A DNA stretch of 64,000 nt from positions 42,070,701 through 42,134,700 of the forward strand of contig NC_060235.2 of NCBI RefSeq assembly GCF_021155775.2, read 5' to 3'. This stretch comes from Neodiprion pinetum (lineage: Eukaryota > Arthropoda > Insecta > Hymenoptera > Diprionidae). The position numbers were made by a program, and so were the translations under genes. How positions within the stretch are numbered: position 1 is the stretch's first letter; every line of letters starts with the position of its first letter. The notes under the pieces are model-generated. The model made no database searches and had not been told where the DNA came from. It saw nothing but the letters and a program-made list of their open reading frames with translations. This document shows positions 15,101 through 30,100 of the stretch, in pieces.

Positions 15101-18100
15101 CTGCCAATGTTTCTCATGTATCGGTACCGTGAATTTCACGGAATCGTTCGGCTCTACTTGTGCTGCAGAATAGTATCGAAGTTCGATATCGTTTGACTGC
15201 AAAAATCATATGGTCGAAAAATCATTACAAATACGTAGTACACCAAGTGAACAAACTTATTATGTCATATGTCAATGAGAATCTCGTGTACACAGTCTCG
15301 TGAAAGAAAATGTGAACAGCTGTATTACTTACGCTGATCAGTTCAACATCGGCAGCATTGTTTCTGGATCTTCCACCCCCTGGGGACGGAACATATCTCA
15401 CTGTGTACACGAGGTTACCGCCGTAGGAGCCGAGCTGGTCACCCAAGAAGTCGCTAGGTAATTGCCAATAGTAAACTTCGTAATTGCCACTGTTGGGAAA
15501 AGAGTTGTACACGATTTCTCGGCGTATGGTATTCAGCCGGATGCCATCGACAATTGGCGATGGCTGATTACCATCTCGTGGCGATTCGACTAAAGAGAAA
15601 TCACGGATGGAGCTGGTAAACTCTGCGCGGATCTGAAACGGATGATTCAATTGTACAGTACCGTTGGCGAAAATTGACATCAGACATGTTTCCGTTATGT
15701 GCGGTGTTGTGTTATTGAATCTTTTCCAAAAACATCAGAAAAAAACAACAGCTATGACTTACTTCGCTTCTGTAAAAGTTCGAAGAAGTACATTTTTCAG
15801 TGATGCCCATACAGAAGCAACTAGTGCATCCAAATTCGTTTTTGGCGGCCAAGTTGAACGTGTTGGCCTTGCATTTGTTGCAGGTACGACCAGTTGCAGA
15901 CGACTGAAACAGGTGTAGAATATTATGTGCTGCATGTTAATGTTTGTAGCTAAAATTCTAACAAAAAGTACCAACTAGGACTCCTATTTATTATAATTAG
16001 TCAACTGTGACAATGCACTTTGGTATACTCACATTGAACATAAATCAATCCAAGTCCATCAGTAAAGGTGGTATGAACAACAAGACAAGTGAAATCAACA
16101 ATATTGCATCAAAATTGTGAACTCTGGCCATGAAATGAATTTGAATCATGCAATGGTTAAATGAACGCAATGAATTCCCCAAATTGTAAATGCAAAGGTG
16201 AGCAAAATGTAGATCAAAGATGAGATGACTAATCAGTTATATACCTTGCAGTCACATTGTCCGGTTACAGGGTTCACATACGGGCTGATGCTGCCATTAG
16301 GGTCACATTCACTGACTTTCACACATTTGTCACCAGCGGTGGAGGGGTTGCCCTGATATCCAGGAGCACACTGTTCGCATCTACGTCCAAGGTATCCTTG
16401 GGCACAATCACAGGTCGGTTGTCCGTCCGAGTCGAGGTGACAGGTTCGAGCGAACCTATGTTCATTTAAGAATCAGTTCGTTATAAAAATCATACAAGCA
16501 CCATGAGGCAACTATCATTATTTCGGTTTTTTTTTCACACTAATACGTAATTGGAATCTAAGTTGGCAATATCGGTGAGTCTCAAGATCGCATGGCTGAA
16601 ATAACTCGCAGAATTTCAAACACTCACAATGTGATATCCCTTCAAGATTAAAAGAAACGAACCACGTTACTGACTCGAACCGTTGTGTGGATTTTATTCT
16701 AGATTTTCATCTTGAACTTACTGATTAGATGCCGAAGTTAGCGGGCAGGGGCAAGTCTGGCATGGGATGTTTCTTGATGGGTCACCGTAGGTGCCAGGTG
16801 GACAGATCGATAGCCTTTCTTCGTAGCACTGCCCTAGCCATGGGCCACTATTTCGTCTCGCAAAGCCAGAAGCACAATTTTCACAGGAGAGACCCGTGTA
16901 GCCTGAGCGTACAAGTACAGATGAATGACCGAGACGAGCGGGAGGATTAAATTATCATCAACTGAGTACATTCGTATATCTGACATTAACTTACCAGCTG
17001 GACAGCGACATTCTTCAACAAATGATGCAGCGCCCAGGTCTATGTTACCCACGTCAGCTGTGTCCATTATCACGTTTATGATGGAAGTATCTATCGGTCC
17101 ATCGTCATATTTGATCCTGGCGAAAGAAAGGCGAAGCTTTAAACTTACTAATTATACGAGGATTACAACCACGTTGACCACAACAGGCAGACGCCTGATT
17201 TTTATTAGTAAAATTAACGTTGATTTATGTGAAAAATATTAGATATCTCTTCTTGGTAATCATTATTCAAACAACAGAGTTAAACGAATTTTTGAGCTCC
17301 AATCATATTTGAAACTATAGTATGCGTTGAAATTACTACTTATGATTGTTCAAAGTATTACTCATTCACGAGCATTCTATCGAATCAGTCTCGCAGTTAT
17401 TAGACAGTCCGTGATAACTTTTACTGAAAGTAATTACTTACTTAATTAAGATGTTATCAATATTTGCAAGTGTCATCATGATCTCCTCTCTTGATGCCAA
17501 TCTCAACTCATCGTTTTCTCTCAGTTGCCAGTCTCCGTAGAAGAATCGCACTGCTTCGTCAGTCTCGTAGACTCGATCCACACCCTTGTCCTCGTGTAAT
17601 AGAACGTAATTGTTACCACTGAGTATGACCGAAGGCAAGCCATTGGGTCTTCTTCCTCGGCCAGCATGTCGGACGGTGTACCTCAGGTATCCACCGTAGG
17701 ACTTCAGTTGACTGCCATGGTAGCTTTCCGGTAGTGCAAAGTAGGGTATATCGACATAATCATTACTTTCAGGGTACGGGTCAGTGACATGAACACCGTT
17801 TTGATCGACAGGAAGAACCTCCGGCACTCTACCGGTTATTCGACCTTGGATCCTTGTGCCTCTGGTAGCGTCCACAGCGACAAGGTTGTACTGGTCGAAG
17901 GGCGCTTGCAGCTCATAGGTGAAGAGGTCGGCGCTCGAACATGTGGTAGCGACTCCAAAGCAGAAGCAGGAGATGCATTCTTCAGGGGAGCGAGCGAGGG
18001 AGTTGAACTGTCCCGCAGGGCAAACGCCTTTCGGATTCTTAACGACAAGAATGGTATCGGGGACTGCGAACGTCCATCCTGGTTCGTTTGGTCCCCTCAG

Positions 18101-21100
18101 ACCGTTCATCGCTTCGCACGAGTAAGCGCCTTGGTTTTCGATCGCAATGTTAGGGCACGTCAGAGTCCCGACACCGTTTACAGAGGTAGTCTTGCACTTG
18201 TCCGGTATGTGTCCCCAGTTCAATCGCCAGTTGATTTCTGGCACCGGAATACCGACGGCGGTACAAGTTATCGTAAAGGTTTCGCCTACGTTTAGTTCGA
18301 CCATCATCGGCGGAGGACTTTGGATGGTTACCTTAGCTGGGAATTGGTAATCATCGTACGTTAATGACGGGAATAGGTAACCAAATAATACGGTGAAACA
18401 TGAGATTACTCACAGCATCCTAGCTCGTCACTTCCGTCCATACAATCTGTCTCCATGTCGCAGTGGAAGGTCTTCGGAATGCACTGATCGACACGTGTGC
18501 ATTTGAACTCGCTGTACTTGCAGGGCGAGCCTGGGGGTGAAGGCGTGCAATTTTCTTCATCACTGCCATCAGTGCAGTCTCTGTCACCGTCGCATCTCCA
18601 TAATTTGCTCACACATTCCTTGCTCGCACACCTAAACTCGTTGGGCTCGCATCCAAGCGGACCTGTACAATAAATTGCAGGGTGAAGCGCACGGTATTTC
18701 CTACTTGTGGAGTCTTGAACAACATTACCGCCAACTCTACGGCGATCCTATTAGGTGCTTCTTAGGAAATCACTTACTGCATCTCAATTCATCGCTGCCG
18801 TCCGTACAGTCCATCCTGTTGTCACACACCGACGATTTCGGAATGCAATCGCCGTTGCTACAGGTAGCTTCGTAGTATTTACAAGCCTCTTTCGGTCTTG
18901 AAGAATTGAATTCGTCTGTGAAGCCCCCAGAACAATTCATAAGTTATCTGGGCGCAACGGTATGTGAAGAAGAACTTGACAAATTCGCAGATCCAGCTTG
19001 GGCCCCGAACAATAATCATTTACACAGATTTGGAAACAGTTTTCATTCGAGTCAGATCCAATCGTCCGACGTCAGATCTCAAGGTAATGACTCGCGTGGT
19101 CCTTTAACACTGATTCATCTATGAAAAATATTTACTCACACTTTTCAACTGTCACATGGGCGGTAGCTGTTCGACCCGGTGTATTCACGGGTACTCCGAG
19201 CGCTTCGCAGACGTAGTCACCACCGTGGCTGACCTGTATGTTGGGCATCGTCAAACGACCGGACTTAACAGTGCTTCCAGGTGGCAGCGGAGTGCCGTCC
19301 TTGCGGACCCAGCGGACCTGGGCTCGACGTGGACTTTCGTCTCGACATCGAATGACGACTTCTTGACCTAGCGTCAGGTTGAAAGAATCAATTAGATTTA
19401 ATTTGTCATATATTCAGACAGTGATCGTTGCGGTACCCGTAGAAAACAAGCAATCCCAATTAGCTCACATACTAGTAGATGGGTAAAAAAGAGACCATAT
19501 TTTGAGATTTTCTTTTTCGGAAAATAATTGCTTCATTTGATTTTTTCTTTCTTGGCGCAGAGAGTATGTATCCTTGAATGTGTGTGAATTTTTCATGAAA
19601 ATTTACCAACAATGAATACCGTCGATTGGCGTCGACGTAAACCCCGTTTTGAAAAATATCCTTAGCGGTGTTCACGATTTTGGGTTAACGATTTAGTTGA
19701 AACAAAATAAGGCATTGAACACCTATTTAGTTATATGTAACTCAGTTAGCTGCGAGCCGAAAAAGAAATCGCAAAATGATGGCTATTCGAAGTCAGCCCC
19801 CGAATTTCCCGAGTGCAATTGAAGACATTAGCAAAGATTGGTCGCGTGCCCGCTTCCGTGTATATGTCTGCCTGTATCGTCGAAGGCTCGAACACGACGT
19901 TTCATGGTATTTTGTACACTTTTCATTATAGTAACGGCACATACGTTATTCATGGATACTTATACACGAGCTGTTTCTCTGCTATTACAATGGGCTGACG
20001 CAAAACAAATTCAACAGTTCTCATAATTTTTGACGTCCATCCGACTGTCTAAGGAAAATCTAGACAGTTGATACAGTGAACAGCGGATTTTACGTTAAAT
20101 GCAGACTACGTGCAAATTAATTAATCAGAATGTCAGAACCATGTTTATAATGTCAAGCTAGTTAACGCGAAAATTATTCCTCAAATCATTCTACGACTCG
20201 AGAATAAAAACCGACGTAAATTAGATATTTATCTTTTATGAAGGTACTAGAATCTCATTTAACATCTATCAATATCATGCATTGTGATCACGTGCCCTCA
20301 TTTAATTTATCTCCATTAAATAAAATCCCACGTGTTAAAGAAATTCTTTTAGTATGATATTTGGATTAATTTTGACTAAATTACCACCCCTTATGGTATA
20401 TATTACATGGGTTTATGTGTGACTGAATCTTAAGATATGATCAACGAATTGATGTTCATATTCTATGCGCAATTGTACATGAAGCGGCCAGAAAGTTATT
20501 CTGGTAGCTATAATCATGAGCATTGTGCCGTTAAAATCAAAATTGTTATACCACGTGCAGCAGTTTCTGTAAATTAGCGGACATACCGACTTTGTACGTG
20601 CGTACATATGCCTGATGCTCATGACAATAGTAATTACTAATTAGAAAATCAAATTCCCGAATTAGTGGTTAAGTAAATTGCAACTGGTCGTTACATCGAT
20701 GAATTTTCATTCTTCTTACTAATATTATTTATATAATATTCATGGGTGAATTACATGTGTTGAGGTTGCACCAAAATACAAAATATACTCTTATACAATA
20801 CTCGTGATATTCGTGCATTAATGACTCTAAGGTGTAAACAAGCAGAAACAACTTGCTTCAACCTGTAAGCTTTGAATTCTGTTGCAATAAATATTCAATA
20901 TTATATGGATACAAATGTGAGACAAATCTCTCCATGAGTGTTATCGTGAAACCTAAATGAGCCCATATAGCATGATGTCAGGCTGCTCTTCGATTAAGTC
21001 TTACCTTCAGGTGGCGGTTCTGGCCAGAGCAATAAAGAAACAAAGAATAATACATATGTATTAGTATTCTAAGGAATTTTTCAACATTGTTCTAAGAGTA

Positions 21101-24100
21101 TCTCAGTGCTGCACTAGATGTGCGAATTTTCACGAGTGAAATTTCGACAAGTTAGAGTTACATCTGTACTATTCGATCAGTCGATAATAAGATACTAGCG
21201 GCATCATAGCTTCTTGAAAACTTTCTCTCACGTTAAATGACACGGAGCTAATAATTTTACCCACAAACAGTCGTTTTTAACTTTCAATTCAAATACAAGT
21301 GTATACTCACTTTCTTTGATCACTTGGTCCACCGGGCGTACCACGAGTTTCAGCGACTCTTGCGCTGTAACAGTTTTTTTGTTTTCTTATTAAGCTTGCA
21401 ACGAATGCAATGGAAAGTAAATTATAAAAGAGGTACAGGAGAAGAGAGAGAAGCCTTAGCCACCTATATTAATGTTGCAAAAGACACTCTGAAATAAAGA
21501 AGTCTTTCATCTCCAGATTCATTGGTAAAGCAGTTTTCATCTACAGCTTTAGTTTGATTCACCGGGGAGGATTTTTTATTCGATTATATTTCTTCATGCC
21601 GATCGTTATCATTATATTATTGTTACTATTAATATCGTCGCTATTACAATCGGTTTAATTGCTCAAGCTATATCAGATGAAGGTAGCGAGTTTAAATAAA
21701 ACAGAATAAAAGTTGTCTTTAAAAATAATCATTCCGATGAAAGTGTTACGGTGTATATTCGGATTAGGCGACATCATTCTCAAACGCATTCTATAAGTGA
21801 AGAGAAAAAAAAAAAATCCATTTGTGGCTGCATCAGTTAAAAAGTCTCATTCATATAATTCAGCTAGTAAATAATCACAAGTTATTAGGTGTCGATTGCG
21901 TAGATTAGGTAATGTGTGATTATATGCGGTAAAAGTTCGATTAACGCTCGCAGTTGAAGGATGAATAATTAGTCTGTTCGTTCGTTCAAAAATTTAGTAC
22001 GCAAGGGAAAAAAAAAAAAATGATGAGTGCAGCAGGCGTGGTTCGCTGCAGCAGTCGGAAACCTCGTAGCGATTATTCGCGTTGCGCCCTCGCCGTTTGG
22101 CAAGCGTGCAAGAATAACTCAAGCAAACTGAAACGGGCCCGTTTTTTTATCTCGACTCACGGAAGGGAGGGTAAGTGGGTCGGGGGCAGTCTAACTCGTC
22201 CGAGTTGTCCAGCGGACAGTCGCGTCGTCCGTTGCACCGTTGACTCAGGGCGATGCAGGGCCCGTTTTCGCACCGCCACTGCCAAGGCTGACAGGCCGTC
22301 TGGTTGCAATCAAGCTCGTCCGAGTTGTCCAGCGGACAGTCGGGCCATCCGTCGCACCGCTGGTTGATCGAGATGCAGGGACCATTTTCGCACCGCCATT
22401 CGCTTTCCGAGCAACTCTTCTCGAAAGGAGCTTCGAAGGGCGTTTCATTTACAAGGGGAAATTTTCAAGGATCTTGTCGTCTCGTCTCGTCATTTTTCGA
22501 GACCGTCCAATAGTCAAATTGACCATCCGAGGCCTAGCATCCATTCACCCGTTTCATTCACCGGTCCAATCATCAACCAATCATCTACTTTCTGCCAATT
22601 GCCTGCTGTAATAACGCTTGTATAATTCTAAGCTTACCGCAGTTTTCCTCGTCGGAATTGTCGCCACAGTCGTCGTATCCGTTACATCTCAATCCTTCGC
22701 TCACGCAGGCGCGATTTCTGCACTGGAATTCGCCCCGGCTGCAACCTGGGAATATTAAAAACCGGGGGTTTAGCGGTGGCTGAAACGATCGCGGCTGCTA
22801 CGTGACGAATCAATCGTCACGACGGTAATGTTGACAGAACACAGAGATCCAAAATCTAATTACGATCCATGTATAAATATTCTTTATGCGATATACATAC
22901 ATGTACTAGTTATAAAATATGTAACGATCTAACATTTACGATAAGTGGATAATGTAGGGATGATAATAAACATGTCGTTACGTCATCGCCCGCGACCTTT
23001 TTCTTTGGACGCACGCCAGTCTCTGACAAAGAAGTGAAAATTTTATAGCTGTTGTATTTTTACAAATTGTGAGAAAATTTATATTAATTAACAATAGCTA
23101 CGTTCGCAAAGATTAACGTAGTGTAAGGTGTAGGCGGTGCGTATGAGGGCGGGTAAATTTGCCGATAACGGGGAAAAAACTGCAATTTTGCGAAAAAGAG
23201 AAACGGTTCGATTTCAATTTTCTTCTTTCTTTTTTCTGTGGCATCATTTATGAAATATGAACTTAAGGTAAGAACTTCCAACAAATGATATTTATACATT
23301 ACTCTACAAACATCTAGTTAATTCTCGTTCACGTTAACTGGATCCAATCACGATATCGTCAATTAATTTTACTGCGACAAAGATCGCCACTCAAATAAAA
23401 TCGGATGATGTTTTGGCCAACGGTGGAAACGAATGTTCAGGGATCAATTTATCGTGAACGATCGGAGGAATTTGTGAAAGGTACGTTCCAAAAAATCATT
23501 GGGGAGAAAACTAGCTCGAGAGTGAGATGCAAAGTTTGACAAAGACTCAAGGTGTTGGTTGAATTTTTTCATACCGCAGCGAGGTTCGCTCGTTCGCCAT
23601 GAAATACCGATGTGTCATAAAATTGTAGTTCCGCGTTTGTAACTTTGGCAGTGACGAGCGGATCTCGCTATTCTTTCATCAAATGATTTAGGGGAAAATA
23701 GTCTAGCTACGATGTATAGAACAGTGTATTAACGCATTTTACATATTGACTACGAATGTAACGGCGATACTGCAGGCAGAGATGCACTATCGATCAAACC
23801 GTCGAATGACCAGCCAATTAACCGACCAATTAATTAACGTTAATCGATCAATCAGTGATAAATTGGTACGTCGCATTGGTTTAGTTACCCTGAAATACAA
23901 TGTATACGAGGTACACGGTTTATCGTTGGTTCGTTGGCTGAAGTTTTTAATCGTCTAATCATGTAAAATTGCATTGCATATTAAAGTCGATCAACTGGCT
24001 ACTGAAAGTCAAGCGTATAATACCTTACAAACCTAAACATAAAACTTGTATCTATATACAATGTATTCGACAGCTAACACCGACTGATATTGTGACAGGT

Positions 24101-27100
24101 AACGAGCTCTGTTCGTAAATTTGGCACTCTAGCTCGGCTCAAAACTCACCCACCGTTGCTCACCTTCATTCGTCCTTCATCTCGAATTAATTTTTTTTTC
24201 CCTGGGTGAACTTCTCGGCACGTAAATTTGCGTCTAATACGCGAATTTTTCGATGTCTGATCTTTTTCGGTTAATTTGTTACTTCGGAAGTTGAGGTCCA
24301 AGCAGAAGGCATTTTATTTCCGCTTGATAAAATTCAGTCATTATATATGCAAGTGTAAAATTTTTAACCTCAAATTCGAGCCAAATATAAATGGAACTCG
24401 TGTAATTCACGGATTGAAAATAATGTCCACTCCTGTAAAATGCTAGGATTGGTTTTCATTTGAATAAAATCTTGATTCAGAAATGCGCTTGGGTGAGGTT
24501 GAGTTGAACCGGAATGCCGCGTTTTAATTGTATGTGTAGGTGTAAGTGCCTTGGGCCTTATTCGAAAATTTTATTACTTGCGTTACAGGGAAACGGCATC
24601 ATCGATAGAGCTCAATGTTTTTGGGTTGGGTAATACACTTGTGTCCATTTTTCGCGTCACATAATCTTGCTAATCGAAAAGCGAAACGAGTGTATACATA
24701 ATAGAAATTTCAATGGATTTATTTAACAGTCTATTCTGTGGACTGGTGAAAAATCCCCCAAATAAGATGAAAATAATTGCTGCTAAAATCTGACGTAGGT
24801 TTCAGACGGAAGCTGGAATATTTGAGTTCTCAGGGATCACTTACGATGAAGCGATTTCGCAATTATGTTTGAAAAACAATATCGAAAGTTTAAAAGTAAT
24901 GATAATCAAGTTCACGAGTTTGGAACAGCCGAAAATCAATTTCGAGGTTAGGTTACCTCGGCTGAAATGGTGGCGTAGATTGCGAAGATACTGCCTAACC
25001 TAAAAACGTATCAATTGTGTCGAAGTTCCAGTGCAACGCGAGTTATGAAATCTTCGAATCAAGCCCCTCGGCGGTGATGGGTAATTGAAAGAATGAATAA
25101 ATGATCGGAGTCTGACTATGGAACGAGCCTGCCTGACCGAAGCAGTATTGTTCGTCGGTAAAATCACGACAGTCGTAGAAATGGTCGCAGTGGTGAGCCG
25201 CGGGGATGCAAGCACCGTCATCGCAAACAAAGTCACCCGCGGCACAACTCCTCGAAGATACGGGAACGGTCGCTAATGTCGTTCTCTCTGGCGGCCTCTC
25301 AGCAGAAGAGGTCTTATCCAAAGCTTCTACACCTAGAAGTAACCCAATCTGAACCATAGTGTTATCCGTTCCTCGTTCTCGTTTCCGATCGTTCCCCCAC
25401 ATTCCCGTTTCAACGACAATTTGTCTTATAATCGATCGCGATCTTTTATGGAAAAACTGATCGAGACTATTTTACGTTCTTACCGAATTACGATGTATTT
25501 CACGAAAGACTCTGATTACTTCTTATTGTGTTCTGATTACCTCCACGTAATACTAACGCTATTTCACAAGTTGTTCAGAAAATTTTGAAGCCGAAAAATA
25601 GTAATTTTTTTGGAATTTCTCTGACAAATTTTACAATGATGTTTTTTTTTCTAATTGGAACTCTGAAAAAATTTGGTAAAAATCTGGTAAAAATCTGTTG
25701 TGAAATCTCTTGGAAAACCGTGAAAGGGTTCGGAACCACATGAAATTTGGGGATATAAATTGGAATAAAATCAGAGATGATCACAGTTGAGATGGAAGTT
25801 TTGTCAGAATTCTCAGACGCGAGATGAAACGAGAAAGAAAAGCGTCGTTCAAATACATACGACAACAATTTGCGACATTTCCAACACCGTGGTTATCTCC
25901 GGCTGGTTGTTGACAGTGTTCGGGATACTTTCAAGATTCTATAGGTAATCAAATGTAACGCTTCTATAAGGTGTTCGTCTGTTTTATATTGATCTCTTGC
26001 TCTTGCCCATCTATGAATACTTCAACGCAGACGTGCGGTGCTGACTAACAGGGAACTGTTTCGTATGCCCTTAGAATGAGGATTTGAACATTAATGTCTG
26101 TACGCTGTTTGAACTGCGAATAAAAATCGCTCGTGTCCGGATTCGAAAGTAGCCTGCAGGCATGGTAAGTAAGGAAATTGGACAAATTGATGGCGAGTTA
26201 CAACTTTAAAGCACAGCGTCTGTTCCAGCTTAAGTAACACGTTAAATCCACGTTTCCAAGGCATTGTTCGACAACATCCCTTGTACAAATCTATGGGACA
26301 AGTGTTTCGTGAACGCGACAGATTAGGAGGTGAACTTACATGATCGAATGTGTAAAAAATTCCGAAAACGGCCTGCCAAAATTGTCAAACTCACCCTGTG
26401 TCGGACAGTTAAGTTCGTCGCTGGCGTCCCTGCAGTCGGTAACGCTGTCACAGAAGGCGGTTCTCGGAACGCACTCTCCACTGCCGCACTGGAATTCATC
26501 TTGCGTACAAGAAGGTGGACTCGGTGGTCGAGTCGGTCTCAAAGTGTCCTCTGCGCAAAGTCGAAAAAACCGATTAGATTTTCAATTGCGGTAGCGACTT
26601 TCTGCTGTTTCGCTACATAGCTGTACATATATACATCGGACCCAGGGTGGCTGATAACCAACTTACATTGAGCTGAACTGATTGTAAGGCAGTTATCGCA
26701 AATCATATTGAGATATATAGCGGCTTGCTTGGGAGTAGTTAATAAAGCCACCCTGAGGTGATTTCACCGGGAAATCGCTCCTCTACGTGAGCTTATCGAG
26801 TCTCTACGAGTGATGTGAAAAACGGTTTGGGAAATCTTACGGCAGTTAATCTCGTCACTTCCGTCGTGACAGTCCGTGTGCCCGTCGCATCGGAATTTCT
26901 GATAAATGCAGTTTCCGTTTGCACACGGCCACTTGCCGGCAGGGCAGGCTAGAATTCAGAGAATCTGATGAGGTCTCCAAATCATACCGAAACCCTATTT
27001 AGCATGAGGTTTGTCAAGAAAGATCAGCGAGGAAATAAACTCAGGCGACACGTACGAGTAAAGGCGTCGCGTCAAAACGTGCACGGCTAATCTGTCTCTG

Positions 27101-30100
27101 CATGAATTTGAACCAGAAATCGTTACTTGTTCTTTTACATTTGGACACACGTGCGTCATGCGATGCGAGATTTTACGCGTACGTGTCGTTAATTATCTCA
27201 TGCAATTCCATTTGCGGTAATGGACGTAGATATTCACACGATATAAACAGACGTTTTTATGAGAAAAGGGGTATATGTACAGAAATTTATATAATAACAA
27301 TAATATTATGCAACGTTACATCAAACGATTGATGTACAGGTGCATAGGTATGTATATACCTACAATTATAATATATACACACTCAGCTGTAAGTAAAAAT
27401 AAGTAAATACCAAGATATAATATTTATATATACATATATATACCTATACGTATAAAAGACGTAGAAAAAACGGTCAAAAAATATGTTAGTAATAAACAGG
27501 CAACCTGTGCTGAAAGAGTAAAATAGACGAAAACGATTAAGGCCAAAGTTTTGAGTGCAATTTTGCCGAATGAAGATGATTTCGAACGCTAATATTTCCA
27601 CCTCAGCAACGATAGAAAAAAGCGCTCTGTTATTCATCTTAATTCAGTTTTCAGTTTAATGTTATCAATCATCTTCAAACTCATTCGTTTTGCAGGTTAT
27701 ATAATTAATAAGAACTCGCTTTAGTCAAGTTAATGATCGTGAAAACTTTAAAGTTCACGTTATACAAGAAGCATTCCTCAACAGTAAGTACATAATCTAT
27801 GATACGCCTCTGGAGTATCGACGCAGATACGGAACTGGGGTTAGACGATATCGATACACGCGGTTTAGTAAACGATGCAAAAGTTCGGCCGAACAATACG
27901 GACGAGAAAACGTTAGAGTGTCAGCTAAGAGAGCGATAGGTGTAATTGTGTAGTGAAACACAAAAAATACTGGCGGCAGAGTAAATTACAGCAAGTAAAG
28001 GGAGGCGACTCTTAAGGTTTGTATGTACATTGCAAGAGCCAGAAGACACTGATTGCGAGGTAAAAATGCGAGCCAAACAACTGCAGGCAAAAGAAGCTAG
28101 ATTTTCAATTTCAACAATTATCATACGGCAGTTCCTCTCGTCGGATCCGTCGGGACAATCCGGTTCGCCGTCGCAAAACTTAGTCCCATCCAGACATACG
28201 CCGTTGTTGCATTTGAACGTTCCCGCCGGACAGTCGAATACTACAATTGACAACCAATTTAGTTTGAGCCGCCTAATCGTCGACCGACAAATATTGCTCC
28301 GTTATTCCTATCCCTGCCCTTCCATCTCGGATTACGACTAGGACCACAGAAATGCTATGTTACACAGAATTACGCGAGTATCTTTAAGAATATTTGCTGA
28401 ATACCAACGGTGTTGAAACATTCAAGATCGGTCATCGTTAGTTGTTGGCAAATCTGTTTGAGGATCGAACGTTGAGAGGATTTTGGAGTAAGCAAGTCGT
28501 ATTTCACAATATCTTTGCCTCTCGTTCGTGAACAATGAAATCGTTCGTAAGTTTTCGGACATCGTATGAGGTTGCAATTTTGCTTGAGCGGTTTTTTAGA
28601 GAAGTTCGAAATATCAATGGAAGCGTTGTCGGTATATGCTAGTGGTTGACTGTCAGGTTAGCATGTTACTGCGCAGCTGAAATACATATTTTTTGCGTTT
28701 TCCATCAATTTTTCGAGCTTTAACCGAAGACCAATAATTTCCAAAATTGCTTTAAGCGATTCTACCCCTCAGGAGAACAAAAAAGTGTGAAGAACTGAGC
28801 TATCTCTGATATCCGAGACATGTTTATCAGTAAAAATCCTTTGTTATATTTTCTCTAAAAGAGAAAATCCTCGAGAGATGAAGGAGTTTGATTTCCAAAC
28901 TCTGAAATATCGCTCAGGGATAAGTAGGTGTCACCGAAACCGTGTTGTTCCGAGAGTCACCGTAGACCATTCTGAACGGTAAACAGCGAGTGAAGCAAAA
29001 CTGTAGTCTACAAGATTATTGGGTAATTGGATCACCGGATCGTTAACATGTGTAACTGGATTACACGCGATTGAAAGAAGTTAGCGAAGAAAGTATAGGT
29101 AATTAAGTACAAAGTGGAATTCAGAAATCTATACCCGTACATACATGTTTAACACAAGGGACAAAACTATCGGAAAATCCTGTATTTTGTGCAAAAGACT
29201 CTTACAATGACCGCGTCAAAAGGGACATAAACATCCGGCACAGCTCCAATCCATTGTAAAAGAAAAAGGTACTTGGTGTAGATATAGAGGTACGTAACAT
29301 CAATCATTAGCAGAGTTTGAAAAATAGACGAATGCAAGAAAATACAGACTGATCGTAACAGGGTATAGAATGGGTGTAATGAACGTGCGTGTATAGTGGT
29401 AAGGGGGTTCGTTTTTAAAAAAGAGGGCAGACACTGTTGGACTCTGATTCGCACTTGGAACACTCATGGGCTCATAGTAACGAAGCTGCGGAAATCAAGA
29501 CAGTCACATGGCGGCACGAACACGGCAGGGCAGGGAAAGACGAAGCAAGCACGTTTAGCACTAGTTACCGCAGTCCAGCTCATCGGAGCCATCGACGCAT
29601 TGGGTAACACCGTCGCACCTTCCGTTCTCCGGTATGCATTCCGAGCTTCCACACTTCCATTGGTCCAGTGAGCAGATCCCTTTGCGCACTAACACAGACA
29701 AAGCTCACACAAAGCTCGGTTTTACTAGGCGCCCCTGGCACCGGGGAAAATCACGGGAGTGATGGGAGAGTGGGAGCAACAGGTGGAAGTCTGGCATACG
29801 TAAAAGGAACACGCGACTCCATTACGGTGGAAAAAACTTTTTTGCTACTTTTGAACAAATGTTTAGAAAACTTGGACGTTTTATTCGTAGACTAGATGAT
29901 TATATCTGAGTTTATCCTGATTCCTAGAAACCGGAGAATTCGAACGGTTTTGGAAATTTGATAAGAAGCTCTACAGAAATTTTTCGTTCGATATTTGTTG
30001 AAATACCAAAATTAAAACGTTTCTGGAAACTAAGAATGAATATTCATTTAGATAACATGGAAAAGAAAAAAAAAAACGCAAAATAAATCGAACAACGACG

